Shown: positions 1 to 11,007, numbered from the stretch's first letter. The stretch is DNA of 31,113 bases from Mnemiopsis leidyi (GCA_000226015.1 JH153125.1:121031-152143); one strand, 5' to 3'. Numbers and translations are program-made. The notes: a model not told the origin generated them from the letters alone.

Positions 1-136
<136 letters not shown>

Positions 137-1392
137 AGATAATAGAATAGAACCTAGTGGAGTAGAACCAGGGGAAGGGGTGATGATCACCCCCAACCAA
201 GTTAGAGTGCAGCTCTCTTGAATATTGAATAACTCCCAGCTTTATCTCTCCGGCTGACAACTCCACACTCCTAATCATATCCTACCCTCTTTTGACCCGA
301 CGGTACAGTCCCTGGAAGCCGAGTGAGCCACATAATTTCTACGGAAGAGCGCGAACGGTAAAAACTTTACCTCCAAAATCATAATCCCGAAAAAAACAAG
401 CCGATACACGCGTTCCCTTCCTTAAGATTCTGGTCAAAGGGTGATCCTGGGTGCTTCCATGACGTTATCTGCCGCGCTCGAGACGGTCTCCAACATTCCT
501 CATACTCAAAATGAATTGATAAGGTAACTCTAGCCACCAAGAGCCAGAGTTAACAATTGAGGGTTGCCCTCCGGTGGCAAGTCATACTAATCGATCCCTG
601 GATTTCAGAGTAACCACCAGGGCATCTGAGCAGGTTTGTATAGTTCCGGAGTTCCCGACACATGCTCGTACTTGGATGTGGGTGAGATTTTTATGTGGAC
701 TTAAATGGAGTGTTTGTTGTGTTTGGTGAATGTAGGACTTTCATTGCTAGTGCGACTTATACATTTAGGTTTTAAAACAGCGATGTTCGATAAAATTCTC
801 GATAAAATTAGGAACACTTAACATCGAGTGGCCTCAACAGTAACTAACGGTTGTAAATTATTGAGGGGTAATGAAATTTTGTTACATTAACTATTCTAAG
901 GCGTGGCAAATGGCAATATTTAAAAGATTTAGCCGCACAAAACATAAATACTAAGCAACATACCCACCTAAAATTTAATCACACTTATTCAGCGAGATTA
1001 CTGGCATTCATCTAAGCTAATTAACTTGAGTAATCGGTTAATTACTTACATTAAATTTCGTGGCGGGTGTACGTGGATTATCGTAGCGATGAGTAAAATT
1101 GTTCACAACTTTTCTCTTTGACTGCCTACAGCTCTTTAGGAATATTCGAGGTCTGAAATTGAGACTAGATTTAATTAATCATATTTTGGCAGTTACGAAT
1201 AACAATTGAAATTACAGATTTATAAGTAGCGCACTAACAAATACATATGTGTCATAGTACGGGCTTTCTGACGAGCTGATTATTTAACGGCCAGTAGCGA
1301 CGAAAATAGAAATAGGACCGACAGAAAATAGACTTTCTAAAATATCTATGAGTAAATGAAAATACGATTGACACTTTAACAACAACACTTAC
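137..1392. other. No gene recognised; probable intron of the TGF-beta-like gene
   Basis: This AT-rich stretch lies downstream (minus strand) of the last TGF-beta-like exon, which ends at 1393 with a strong GTAAGT donor. I looked on the minus strand for the cystine-knot ligand exon (a Trp-rich, Cys-rich block) and did not find it, so the mature-ligand exon probably lies left of the window. Confidence 0.5.
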
Positions 1393-1511
1393 TTGTGCTC
1401 TCCAATTATTGAAGTTTTAAAACTAGGCAACAAGTTGCTCTCGATGTCCAATCGATGTGGACGAATCTCAAATCTGATCAGTACTTTGTTTCTGGTGTCT
1501 TCTACAAGTTC
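1393..1511 (-). CDS. TGF-beta/BMP-like ligand, propeptide exon (downstream)
   Basis: The exon is bounded by TTTTTCAG and the donor GTAAGT, phase 0 at the start and 2 at the end. It encodes 39 complete codons starting ELVEDTRNKVLIRFEIRP. It joins in phase to the exon at 1735-1917, right after a motif typical of the TGF-beta propeptide. In that family this position is the strand-rich segment after the conserved W-x-x-F-x-V helix region. The assignment rests mainly on the neighbouring exon. The ligand cleavage site and mature domain are not reached in the window. Confidence 0.55.
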
Positions 1512-1676
1512 CTGAAAAATGAACTACAGATTAAAGTTTATTTTTCAAGAAATGTGAATGTACTTGACTGTCTTGTGCTAATTCAGGATTATCACTATAG
1601 GCGTTAGTGGGAAACCTCACAGCTCCCCCAGCAACACATACCACCATAAACACGTGACAAAATCAACTACCTCAAA

Positions 1677-1722
1677 CACGTGACACACTGTCACGTGACA
1701 CACTGTCACGTGACACCAGTGT
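1677..1722. repeat. 15-bp tandem repeat with CACGTG in each unit
   Basis: Three units of 15 bp, each containing CACGTGACAC, lie just inside the intron downstream (minus strand) of the exon at 1735-1917. CACGTG is the palindromic E-box core bound by USF/MITF/MYC-type bHLH-ZIP factors. Confidence 0.85.
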
Positions 1723-1734
1723 CACACAGCTTAC

Positions 1735-1917
1735 CTCAGGAAGAGAGTTATCGTCTATAAACGCGTCGTAAACGTTAAAATTCTTCCAGCCCCGGACATT
1801 CTGCCCAAGACGCTTGCTGTCCAGCACGTATTGACCTCGTAAGAGCACCTCCACACGCTGGTTTTGTCGGGTGGACTGTCCTTGTTGGTAGAGTCGTAAC
1901 TCCGCACTGCACAGCGA
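1735..1917 (-). CDS. TGF-beta/BMP-like ligand, propeptide exon (SAELRLY)
   Basis: An exact 61-codon exon lies between the acceptor GTATTTCAG and the donor GAG|GTAAGC. It contains SLCSAELRLYQQG, which matches the 'TSAELRIY' strand of BMP/TGF-beta propeptides. About 20 residues later comes LDSKRLGQNVRGWKNFNVYD, which matches the family pattern L-D-(S/T)-R-x-(V/L)...W-x-x-F-(D/N)-V. Secreted ligands of this family are made as a propeptide plus a cystine-knot ligand; only the propeptide is visible here. Family membership is an inference from these two motifs. I cannot say whether it is BMP-, activin- or TGF-beta-type. Confidence 0.65.
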
Positions 1918-1930
1918 CTGAAATACGGGA

Positions 1931-2010
1931 AATGTTGGAGGTTTGGGGGCATCATGGGGCAATGTTCGAGGTTTGGGGGCATCATGGGACAATGTTGGAG
2001 GTGGTTAGGG
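1931..2010. repeat. 30-bp tandem repeat upstream of a splice acceptor
   Basis: Three units at an exact 30-bp spacing (starts 1931, 1961, 1991) share AATGTTGGAGGTTTGGGGGC. On the minus strand they are C-rich and lie immediately upstream of the acceptor of exon 1735-1917, so they form part of its polypyrimidine region. Confidence 0.9.
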
Positions 2011-2151
2011 CATTGCAGTGCCGTCGTACTGCCACGGGATTTCTCAATTGGGGTGTATAACGGTAGACAAAAGTATATCACTCGATGACGAGTACAAGTC
2101 TTTTACAGATGGGTTTGTGAATTGCAAGAGGAGCTAACTAACGTTACCCAC

Positions 2152-2210
2152 CTCCTTGTACTGTATATTGTGATCAGCATGAATTAACTTTAAGTTGTGT
2201 GTTTCACTCC
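2152..2210 (-). CDS. Possible small linking exon of the TGF-beta-like gene
   Basis: A 59-nt stretch ending in AAGGAG|GTGGGT stays open in the frame that joins (phase 0) to exon 1735-1917. It encodes ETHNLKLIHADHNIQYKE just before SLCSAEL. With the weak acceptor GTGAAG|GG it would also join in phase to the signal-peptide exon at 2921-3086. The acceptor is poor, so the start is uncertain. Confidence 0.25.
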
Positions 2211-2920
2211 CTTCACTCAGAAAGTATAGGGTGCAAAAATTTCAGGAGTTGAGAACCCTCGTGTAAAGGTTCAGACATTGTAACGGATAAATACACCAGG
2301 TAAAGTGTGGAGAGTGTCGGCTTATAGCAAAGGGCACACGACGGCTGCCCGCAATCCCATCACAGACATAATCGCAAAAAATATGTCTGGCAGCGCGTGT
2401 GTGTTTGTAAGACGGAATATATAAAAATACACGAGAATGTGTACTGGAAATACGTGCCGGAAATACTCAAGATTTGGGAGTTAAAAACCTTTTGTCTTGT
2501 GTGTCGTAGTAGGTTTCTGTTGATTGTGAAGTTTAGGAAAAGTGAATCTGTGTTGTCTTGCGATGCTTCTGAAACAAAAGGAGGAGAATCGTGAGTTTCA
2601 TATTTTACGTGGTTTCTGAGGGGAACGCCGAAATTACAGCGCTAAGTATTTATGAGAATTACAACTAGAAAAGAAGATTGTATAAGACGTGAGAGAGAGA
2701 GTTTGTTACAGGGTTGAAAAATGTGAGTTTAGCGTCAAAGTCCCCAGTTTAGTGGAACACAACGTTAATCCAGATTAATAAAGTATCTAACTCGGTATCC
2801 ATGTAAAAACGTGGAGCGTAACTTTGTAAAAATAGCTATGTCATAATTTTGGGCGTTGGACACAAAGAAACACAAAAGATATATATTATAGAAAAGACTA
2901 GGTCAGGTGACTCTGCTAAC

Positions 2921-3086
2921 CTGGATGTATGACGATAAGATCGGTGCTATCTGATTTACAACACCGAGAATTGAGGTACTGTGTCTCTGACGTCATGAAG
3001 TAGTCCACAAAGAGATTGCGAGATAGGGAGGGTATCAGGAGGGAGAGGAACCAAGCTAGAGCAGGGAGGGGGACCGTACCCGCCAT
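2921..3086 (-). CDS. Candidate first exon with signal peptide (TGF-beta-like gene)
   Basis: An ATG at 3086 starts MAGTVPLPALAWFLSLLIPS, a short N-region followed by a hydrophobic core that looks like a signal peptide. The frame runs 55 codons plus one base to the donor CCAG|GTTAGC. A secreted start exon is expected upstream of the propeptide exons on the same strand, so it may be the 5' exon of the TGF-beta-like gene. The resulting prodomain would be unusually short, so other exons could be missing, or this exon could belong to another gene. The frame also stays open upstream into a minisatellite, so the start is inferred. Confidence 0.35.
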
Positions 3087-3098
3087 TCTGGGAAAGGG

Positions 3099-3425
3099 TT
3101 TGGGTGAGTTATAGAGGGTAAATAAATAGTTCAATGGGGCACTGTCCATAAGAAGATAGTTTTCCTTGTCCAATAAACGAGTTGCATTCAGAGGATAAAG
3201 AAAATGCCCCTTGTATTATAGTTATAGAGGGGTTTGGGTGAGTTGTGGAGGGGGTTGGGTGAGTTATAGAGGGGTTTGGCTGAGTTATGTAGGGGTTTGG
3301 GTGAGTTATGTAGAGGTTTGGGTGAGCTATGCAGAGGTTTGGGTGAGTTATTGAGGGGGTTGGGTGAGTTGTAGAGGGGTTTTGGGTGAGTTATGGAGGG
3401 GTTTGGGTGATTAGGGAGGGGGCTT
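3099..3425. repeat. Minisatellite, about 21-24-bp unit (GAGTTATAGAGGGGTTTGGGT)
   Basis: About a dozen degenerate units of GGTTTGGGTGAGTTATAGAGG run up to the candidate signal-peptide exon. On the minus strand they read as CACCCAAACCCCTCTATAACT and end at the CCCTTTCCCAG that precedes the ATG at 3086. They create a spurious open frame rich in N-S-P-K-P-L repeats. Confidence 0.93.
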
Positions 3426-3568
3426 AGACAGAGTAGCATAACGAAAATTAATGGGGGTTTTCCTTTTTTGTAAAAAAAACCAGATATTTTGGAAGGAACG
3501 GCTGTTCACTGTTAGTTAATGGGTTGTCGGAGAGAGTGAAAATGATCTGTGTTCAGTGCGGGTGCAGA

Positions 3569-3943
3569 TTAACATTTAGTGTAGCAGTGATCCAATAAAC
3601 GCATTAAGAAATTTCTCGCACAAGTGTGTATTTCAACCCGGACGAAGAGTGACATAAAAAGGCACCTGTAGACAACTTTCACAACGAGTTTAAATAAACA
3701 CATAACGAGTATACCATAATCACATAAAGTGCTAGGTCGAGCAGAGAAAGGCAAAAAAATCACGCGAAGCACTGAGAAATACTTCTCTACGACGACAAAC
3801 ACATTAAATGGACAACGACAGATATAGAAGACAGGGTGCGGACTGAGGTTCCAATTTCCCGAGTACGCCCACTCAATTTGGTCCTGGCCGCCGCCGCCGT
3901 CGCTACTGCCGACAAAATCATGTCGTCTAGCACCACGTTTCAT
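3569..3943 (-). CDS. Unassigned 124-codon open frame
   Basis: This ATG-initiated frame starts MKRGARRHDFVGSSDGGGGQ and continues hydrophobic. The first 40 codons overlap a GCC-rich triplet tract (plus-strand 3890-3905). I recognise no family. It may be chance, or a fragment of an exon covering only the N-terminal part. No clear donor decides this. Confidence 0.15.
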   Translation of the reverse strand: MKRGARRHDFVGSSDGGGGQDQIEWAYSGNWNLSPHPVFYICRCPFNVFVVVEKYFSVLRVIFLPFSARPSTLCDYGILVMCLFKLVVKVVYRCLFMSLFVRVEIHTCARNFLMRLLDHCYTKC

Positions 3944-4082
3944 TCGTCACATTTATAACGCTGATAAACGAGGCAAATTAACGTTACTACATAGCTATTC
4001 AACAAAGGAGCAAAAGAAACGCAAATTTCGGTAAGACAAAATTAAGGGTAGAGAGTGGAATACGCGATACAGACGCGCTGCA

Positions 4083-4635
4083 ATGATGTGGAAGAAGAGA
4101 GGAGGATTGGTGGAGGGAGCGTGCGTGAAGAGCATGCGAGGTGAAGAGAGAGGGGGGTGGGGACACATTCCACCGTGCCTTTCAGACATATTATGTGGCC
4201 TGCATGGGGTCAAGTGTGGGGGAGTAATTTCACATGATCTTCTTGAATCGACAAGGAGGAGTGATAAAGTAGGTGGTAATGGACCGGTGTGCAATCAAAG
4301 CGGAGAAAAAGAGAGATCAGGACCAAATTGGCAAGCAGTTTTGTCCGGAATCAAATCGCACATCCACACGATGTGGATGCAGTTGTTCGTGTATTGGCGG
4401 TGGATTTATCTGTAACCGCTCTACCTTAATGTGTCGGAAGATCGCGCATTCGTCTACTTTTAAACGCCGACTAAAACTAATAACTGCTGTAAACTTAGAC
4501 GACAAGCCCTTCAACTATCACAACAATCACAACGTCCCACATATATATATACTTGATGCAAGTAGAATTATAGTATCGATTAGGAGGGTATCCAAATATT
4601 CTACTTTATATAGATCCCCCGATGCTGCGGCTTAG
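4083..4635 (+). other. Overlapping open frames without recognisable product
   Basis: Two overlapping plus-strand frames (110 codons from ATG 4083; about 120 codons ending at 4635) and a minus-strand frame at 4317-4514 share this stretch. None has a recognisable domain, and their mutual overlap argues that most are chance. Confidence 0.15.
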
Positions 4636-4674
4636 TGAGTTGCTCGATCTGACAGCGACGCGCTGCAGCTAGAT

Positions 4675-4960
4675 CACTACCTCCCACTCTCGTCTCTTCC
4701 ATCTTCCCCTCTCTCACTCTAGAGCAGGAGCTACTTCTAGCTACTTCTAGCTACGTCTATATCATCCTCCCCTCACCATCCCCCGCTCCCTCCCCCTCCC
4801 CTCCCACTTTCTCTCACCTCTCCTTATGGCTCCCTCTCTTTCCTCCACGCCCTCTCTTTATCTCCTAATTCCTCTCCCTATCCAACTTCTCTTCCCTCTC
4901 ACCCACTTCTATTCCCTCTCACCCACTTCTCCCGCCCCACCCACCAGCTCCCCTCCATCC
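4675..4960. repeat. Polypyrimidine tract
   Basis: The plus strand is strongly C/T-biased for nearly 300 bp, with runs such as CTCCCCCTCCCCTCCCAC and partial repeats of CACCCACTTCTATTCCCTCT. Long pyrimidine tracts of this kind can form triplex structures. No coding frame is convincing here. Confidence 0.75.
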
Positions 4961-6155
4961 CTCACCACGGTGCTCTGGAACTGATCGCTACTACAGCCTC
5001 AACTAGACGATAACAGAAAGCAAGTCTATCCTGCCGTATCGTTATTTATATGTTTGGGCAGTTCGGTAATTGGATTACGGTAAACCGCCTAATAGACCAA
5101 GAGCTTGGTAGATCATCCTCCGCGTAATCAACTAAACGGCATAAACATTCTTTTCGCACCCCTCTCTGTCCACGAAAAAAGTAATTTAGACAGGAAGACG
5201 TGTAACTATCACCTTGCATTATTTGATCTGGATAGTTATCCCCTATCATTGTATCTACCCCAAAATACGATCTGCTGATTTACTCCCATCATTGCGTGCT
5301 GATTGGTCCTGCCTAAGTGGCTAATAAATTACCCGGAGAAAGGGAACATCCCCCGATGATGAAATAGATAATCAGGGGGATCACCGACTTGGTTCCCTTC
5401 TCCAGAAGGCCCTCTCCACTTGTAACAAGTGATGGAACACGGGTAGTCTTGAGTCTAGACAGAATAGACAATGTAATCCGCTTGACGGGGTGGCAGTCTG
5501 TGTCTCCCATCCCAAACCGAAACAAGGTGGAAGTCCGGTCGCCGAACTGATGTTCTGTTGGAAGGTGGTTCATTACCACCTGGGTCCCTTGACGAGGTAG
5601 TGCAGGGGGAGGGGAGTATGGCCGGTAACGAGGAAGAAGGGCGAGGACTAAGGTGACGACAAGGTGACAACAAGACGCAGATAGTAACGGGAGTATTACC
5701 CAACACGGCTAGAGCAAGGGGGAGGGAGCATCCTACCGGCAGACAATTAAATGTAGCAAATCTAGCGGAGTTAATTAAACTTTAGAGGGGACCCTGCCAA
5801 GGCAAGGACGTGGGTTTTCAAGAGCTCATGATGCGTAAAGCGTAATGAAATGGATCTACAGAATTTTTTGTATACGAAGAGTAACTGGCTACCTGTTCAG
5901 CATATGGAGGCCCCCCTATCATTTGTCATAAAGGGACTTACCGTTCCGAAAGCTGGGACCAACGACCACCGTAGCAGTATTATAGATTCACTTTAAAACG
6001 TTTTAAGTTCACAATTTCTAATATTAGCACCACAGTGAACCAATAACCACGCTAAGAACCTGCCATTAAAACGGGACGACCCGATTAGTAGCAGCTATAA
6101 TATGCGGATAAATTGAAAGATCAGTAGACGGATATGACATATCTGGTTGCTCCAG
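4961..6155. other. No convincing gene
   Basis: Short open frames occur on both strands near 5310-5710, including a plus-strand one of about 50 codons around 5490-5655 rich in Gly/Glu. None is bounded by good splice sites or similar to a family I recognise. Confidence 0.4.
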
Positions 6156-6282
6156 GTGGATTGCAGGAGCAGCTGGAGGACGTGTCCGAGCTAATGAGCG
6201 GACAAAGGGAGACTGTGATGCTAGGAGGGTGCACGGTGCCACTCCCGCCACTTCTGAACAAACAGTCCTCAAACACAGAGAG
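6156..6282 (+). CDS. Candidate internal exon, helical/Gln-Glu-rich
   Basis: Acceptor TTGCTCCAG and donor AGAGAG|GTAGAG bound an open stretch encoding GLQEQLEDVSELMSGQRETV followed by a Cys/Pro segment. The heptad-like EQLEDVSEL suggests a helix. It may be an exon of the plus-strand gene that ends at 8168. No homology is recognised. Confidence 0.25.
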
Positions 6283-6313
6283 GTAGAGCAAGGACGAGGA
6301 GCTCGGGAGCAAT

Positions 6314-6431
6314 GAGATGGCACGGACTGTAGAGATTAACCAGGATACGGACTGAGGAAGAGAAGAGAAGTTGAGATGGCACGGACTGTAGAGATTAACC
6401 AGGATACGGACTGAGGAAGAGAAGTTGAGAG
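6314..6431. repeat. Tandem duplication, 59-bp offset
   Basis: The block starting GAGATGGCACGGACTGTAGA at 6314 is repeated almost exactly at 6373. The duplication falls just downstream of the candidate exon at 6156-6282. Confidence 0.93.
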
Positions 6432-7038
6432 AGTCGGAGCAGCTAGTCTTTTTTATAGTGGAGGTCTGTCTTGAAGAAGATCGTAATGTCTCCAGGACCG
6501 CAAGGTGAGAGGTGTGAGAGGTCTAACTAACGTTCTCCCCAACGTGAAACTCTACCACGTCACGAGACTAGCTACATGCGAACCTGGCTGAAAGTCACTT
6601 AACTGAGAGTTACAGTTGCTGCCAGTAGACAAGTGGCTGGAATAGTGGGGAGTCAGAACCTCTCACAGCTCTGTGAGTAGAGATGGTGGGGGAGAAGGAG
6701 AGAGAGAGGGTTGGGGGAGGTGGAGATAATTAGATACCGTGGTCATGCACTGACAGTCGTCTTGAGACAGGATCCAAATGGAGAGTTCCAGTAGTGAGTG
6801 TTGGGGTAAACGATTACCTAACCCACCCAACTATTGGGTATCCTTATCATGGAGTCGTGATGAGTAGGCATTGGGCTGTTTGAAGGTCGAAACAGACGGG
6901 AAGCTATTTAACGGGGCTGTAATAAACTAAAATAGAGATAAAGAGCTGGGTGTTATGTGGGATTGTCATCATGCAGGCGTCTAGGCAGGGAAGACACAGG
7001 ACAGAACCTATAAAGATGACACGGAAAAGTAACACAAC

Positions 7039-7311
7039 ATGACTGACTTGGCACACATGACATCATGTCAAAGTTTCCCGGTAAAAATACTGCAATTCCG
7101 GGTCAGACTTAACGAGCTTTTAACGAGGATTAGCCCGAATAGTAGGAGGTCTACCAAATTGAGGGGTTCAGGGCCACTACTGAGCAATATAGGGATAAGG
7201 TCATCGAGTAGAAAAGGACGTAGACCGTTGAGTGGTACTACTGATTCTAATCGCACACATTCAGTGACACGCAAGCATTTTTATAATTCCAGACAAATGC
7301 GTGGGACATAA
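7039..7311 (+). CDS. Unassigned 90-codon basic open frame
   Basis: The frame runs from ATG (A at -3) to TAA and encodes a Ser/Arg-rich polypeptide with basic stretches such as NSRRSTKLRGSG and RSSSRKGRRP. It may be coding (possibly the same plus-strand gene as 8001-8168) or chance. The opposite strand is also open over 7068-7274, which lowers confidence. Confidence 0.2.
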   Translation: MTDLAHMTSCQSFPVKILQFRVRLNELLTRISPNSRRSTKLRGSGPLLSNIGIRSSSRKGRRPLSGTTDSNRTHSVTRKHFYNSRQMRGT

Positions 7312-7695
7312 TTGTAGGGCTGTCTTGCTGGATCTGGAGTGCGGAGGTTTGATAGTGGAGGGTCAATTAACACACGACACAGAGAGGGGAATCCAGGATA
7401 TGCGGTAGGTGCGGCAGCGGTAGAGCGAAGACTACTACACTGCTTTTAAGTAACAATCAAAACCTAGCACTTTCAAAACATATCAATGCTGCCAGGAATT
7501 TGCTAAAATCAGTGAGTTCAAGTCGAAAATGCGCTAAGAATTCACAAAAATTAGAAGCTGGCAGTAGCCGAATCCTGTGAGAAGCGATAATTCACTAAAA
7601 AAAGCAGCAGCAAGGCTCGGTCGAATTATGCTGATGTTTGGATTGCGTTATACACGGACAAGCTCTCTAGCGCAGGTGGGTACATATTCCAAGTG

Positions 7696-7880
7696 TATAA
7701 ATAGAATAATCACGTGACAACTCCCGACCAATAGGGTCCAGCCAGCTGGCACACGTGACGTGATGTCACTATCAGGGTCGAAATGTGGAGGGGCACAGTG
7801 TCAGTGGTTGTTGGGCTGGTCACGTGATCTGAACGAGCCAAGCTTATTGGTCTGTGGTGTAACTTCCGGGCAACTATTGG
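7696..7880. promoter_or_regulatory. Promoter-like cluster: TATA, three CACGTG, three CCAAT boxes
   Basis: A TATAAATA lies at 7696-7703. CACGTG palindromes are at 7711, 7752 (within ACGTGACGTGATGTCAC, which also resembles a CRE) and 7821. A CCAAT box is at 7728, with inverted copies (ATTGG) at 7846 and 7876, 30 bp apart. A second TATA-like TATATAAG is at 7947. CCAAT boxes bind NF-Y and CACGTG binds bHLH-ZIP factors. The clustering is seen directly; promoter function is inferred. Confidence 0.5.
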
Positions 7881-8000
7881 TCGGTTCTCAGGGGTGACCC
7901 TAACCCGGCAACTCTACATCCGTACCTGGCCACAATTATACCTCGTTATATAAGTATAAAGGTGGGTACATCAATCTGCATATATAACCTACATATCCAG

Positions 8001-8168
8001 CCTGCCCCTCCTTGTCCTCCGCAAACATCCCACAAACAAAGGAAAAGAATTCCAAAAACTCTGCCTTTATCCCCGAAAAGACCCCGCAAAGACCGTATGA
8101 GGGTCGTTCGGCCTTCCACGAAAAATGAAAGAGTGGAATTACCGCTGGATGATATCGAATCAGAATAA
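8001..8168 (+). CDS. Candidate 3'-terminal exon, basic nuclear-type protein
   Basis: After the acceptor ACATATCCAG the frame runs 55 codons to TAA and encodes a Pro/Lys/Arg-rich tail (HKQRKRIPKTLPLSPKRPRK) ending in the acidic ELPLDDIESE. A poly(A) signal follows 86 bp after the stop. The basic clusters look like nuclear localisation signals. No in-frame ATG lies near the frame's start, so it needs upstream exons, which I could not assemble. The family is not recognised. Confidence 0.4.
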   Translation, partial: PAPPCPPQTSHKQRKRIPKTLPLSPKRPRKDRMRVVRPSTKNERVELPLDDIESE

Positions 8169-8254
8169 TGAAAATTGTTTCCGGCCAGTATTTTTAGCGT
8201 CGTTATGAGTCCGGAAATTGCATGCAAGTAGGAATTACTAGAATATTTTGGGAC

Positions 8255-8260
8255 AATAAA
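8255..8260 (+). promoter_or_regulatory. Poly(A) signal AATAAA
   Basis: A canonical AATAAA lies 86 bp after the TAA of the candidate terminal exon at 8001-8168. Confidence 0.45.
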
Positions 8261-9289
8261 ATCACTTGTAATAAACGAAAGACAACGATATGACATAAAC
8301 TACAGCCTTGTTCATAGTAAAGTATTAACAAACCTAACAAAAAACTTGCTACAGTTAACACGAAGCTACACTTGTACGGCCAGGGTAGTATGGGATCTTC
8401 AACAGCGAGAGAGAGACAGAGTCGGTGTTTAAACCGCAGTAGTCCCGCTCAGAGCCGTCCACTCGGAGTTGTTTTTCGCGTTTAAAATCTGTGCCATGCA
8501 GTCAAAATTAGAGAGTCAAACTTCGGATCGCTAAATTTTTCGCAGTTCACATGGTAGAAATATATTTGATTTAAAAGTGATGAGAAGAACAAAGCTTTCT
8601 ATCGGCGTGCAGCAAAGACTCCGGCGTTGAAATCAGTGAACTTGAAAACTCTAACAATAGCTAATTGGACATTGACCATCGTCTGATTCTAAATCATCTT
8701 ATTTTTGTGGTATCGATATTTATATGGGACCATTTTCTTTAACCGTCTGGAAAAATTTAGACTTCCAATAGACGAAAAATATCTAAAATTCCCACGTGTC
8801 TACAACTCACTGTTCAGGTGATGGATATGTAGATTATTTAATTGATCGATAGTAACAGTACCACCCGGCAGCGTCAGGCGGGAAGTCAGACTTCTGACGC
8901 TTCAGTAGGTTTTGTAATTGCAAAGCGTAAAGTGTTATCAACAATTAAGGATTCAGACCTCTTCGAACCAAGCAGCACTTAGGATTGACACAACTAATGA
9001 TAACTTAGAAAATAACTTGAAGACCTTTTCGTCTGCTGCCGAGAAGATTTTATGTCGATAACGACGGAATATTAAGACGAACCTCTTGATCCGATAGACT
9101 CGATAGCTGTTTCCTTTTGTCTCCAAGCAAATTAATAGAGCTTCGCGTTCGTTCCATAACGTCATTCAACCCCTCTCATTGATTACTCCATCTCCTACGA
9201 CCTGAAATAAACCTGAACAAATCACCAAAAATACCGGGCCGTTAAATTCTTGTACTACCCGTCCAAATGAAATATATCTTAACTTAACG
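8261..9289. other. No gene seen
   Basis: AT-rich sequence with only short frames. The minus-strand frame at 8953-9165 has no recognisable features. Confidence 0.4.
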
Positions 9290-9523
9290 TTACGATATTA
9301 ACAAGGTTTTTACACTAACGATAGGGAGAGGTAAACGAATCCAGCAATTAAAACCTGTTCCAAAAAGGATGGCACCAACAGGAGGAGACAACTCCAGCCT
9401 GGCATCAAGATCTATCATTCTCCTCCTCTTCTGATCTCCTCCTCCTCCCTCGTCCGAGCTACGGTACGTGCCGTCGGGATAGAACCGATATTGACGACTT
9501 TCGGGGGTTTCTTTCTTTATCAT
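9290..9523 (-). CDS. Unassigned 77-codon open frame
   Basis: From an ATG at 9523 the frame encodes a charged protein start (KETPESRQYRFYPDGTYRSS, then a Gly run and KRRR). The first 50 codons look coding-like and the rest looks like intron read-through. A pyrimidine-rich stretch ending in AAG precedes the ATG, so it could also be an internal exon. No family recognised. Confidence 0.25.
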   Translation of the reverse strand: MIKKETPESRQYRFYPDGTYRSSDEGGGGDQKRRRMIDLDARLELSPPVGAILFGTGFNCWIRLPLPIVSVKTLLIS

Positions 9524-10808
9524 CTTATGTTGAGGAGGGAGGTGTAACTTGTTGCCATGCAGGGGTGACGTGTGATCTTTAGTTGATAAGACATGCTGAA
9601 TTTGGGTAATGTAGTTAATAAGACTGTACTGGAGGTTTATGATTTCCTAATTATTTGATAGCTAGGTATGTATTTAGTAATAGCTGCAAATATAGCAATA
9701 TGAACAATATGCATATAGCAAAGTGGTGCTTGAAAGTTTAAAAATGATAGTAGGTTTTGATTTTCGTGGATACTTTATTTGTCGATAACAAATAAAACCA
9801 TTGGATAATAAATAAATCTTGGAAGGCAACGTAATCATAAGTTAAAATATCAACGCTTTTCTGAGTTTGCTTCTACATTAACCATGTTTGGTGCTTTACG
9901 ATAAATCGTACTAGATCTAGCGGTAAGACAAACCAAAAATCGTACTTGCTGCAAAAAAAACTGTCGTCACAAAAGAAATATATAAACTCAAACCTATTAT
10001 ATACACATTCATTACGCCAACATTCAACAATATATCAAACTTTCCGCTACAAATAAATATGAAAATGGGTCAAAATAAAACTGGTAAAATGAAGAGAAAG
10101 GAAATAATAAGTCATCAAACTATTTAAGTAGCATCGCGTGGATTGCTACCAGAAAACGAGTCTGAAGGCCTTAGCCATATTTTTAACAAAAAGACCGCAT
10201 CCATTCAAAAAATTAGAGATCCATCCAAAATTTAGATTCATAGAAGACTTTTGGTGGCATATTTCCGCTGGTAACTTGCATTTTTGTAAGATCTCCATAA
10301 CATGAAATCATGGCAATCTATTGACCGAGAGACCACCAAAAAATATAGTCTGCTCGTCTTAACCTAGTTTGCGGTAATTCTAATCAGTAGGAGATAGTCA
10401 ACCCAGGTTTTGATGATTAAATTGTGGACTAATCCATCTGGGTATATTGACTTGGGTATTTATACTTGGCTCCATAAACTCTATGCACAAAGTGGTCCCT
10501 TTTCAATTATTTTCGCAAAAACCGTCATTAGCTTCGACTGCTGTTTAATTAAATCTGGCTAAAACCTCATTCTTTATCACCAGACTCGCGTGTTTAGACA
10601 TTTCTCAGAAAAAAAAACATGGAATAAAAAGCAGCCAAAAATAAACCGGAAAAATAACGTTACAACTTATCAATAAAAATAAAATTTCTCTCTATCTGCA
10701 AAAATAGCAAAATATCTGACGTTATGGTTATCAAAAGGCAATGCAGATGTTATAAGTGGAAAGAGTCTATAGGTTTTAAGAAACTATCTCAAAGGGGATG
10801 GTTATACG
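9524..10808. other. AT-rich intergenic region, no gene seen
   Basis: A/T-rich sequence between the 3' end of TET and the open frame at 9523. No frame or repeat stands out. Confidence 0.5.
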
Positions 10809-10814
10809 TTTATT
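10809..10814 (-). promoter_or_regulatory. Poly(A) signal AATAAA for the TET gene
   Basis: On the minus strand an AATAAA lies about 195 bp downstream of the TET stop codon at 11008-11010. It is the first canonical signal I found there. Confidence 0.5.
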
Positions 10815-11007
10815 TAGGGCTAGGATACTATATTGGAGTAGAATACTACATTTGATAGCTTATGATCGTGATCAATTATCATCATTATCATAATCAACCA
10901 TTGGATAGTTTGCTTTAAAAATCATAAATTAAGAAAAAGAACACCTCAAAAAGAAATCACTAATCCATAGTACTTTCTAGAAAAATAAACTAATTCAACA
11001 GGTGAAA

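Noticed and set aside
541..700. Possible cystine-knot exon of the TGF-beta-like gene
   Set aside because: Minus-strand frames here have few Cys, none of the GWxxW or CxG spacing, and early stops.
3188..3439. 83-codon protein with repeated N-S-P-K-P-L
   Set aside because: Translation of the G-rich minisatellite on the minus strand; no start, splice or domain support.
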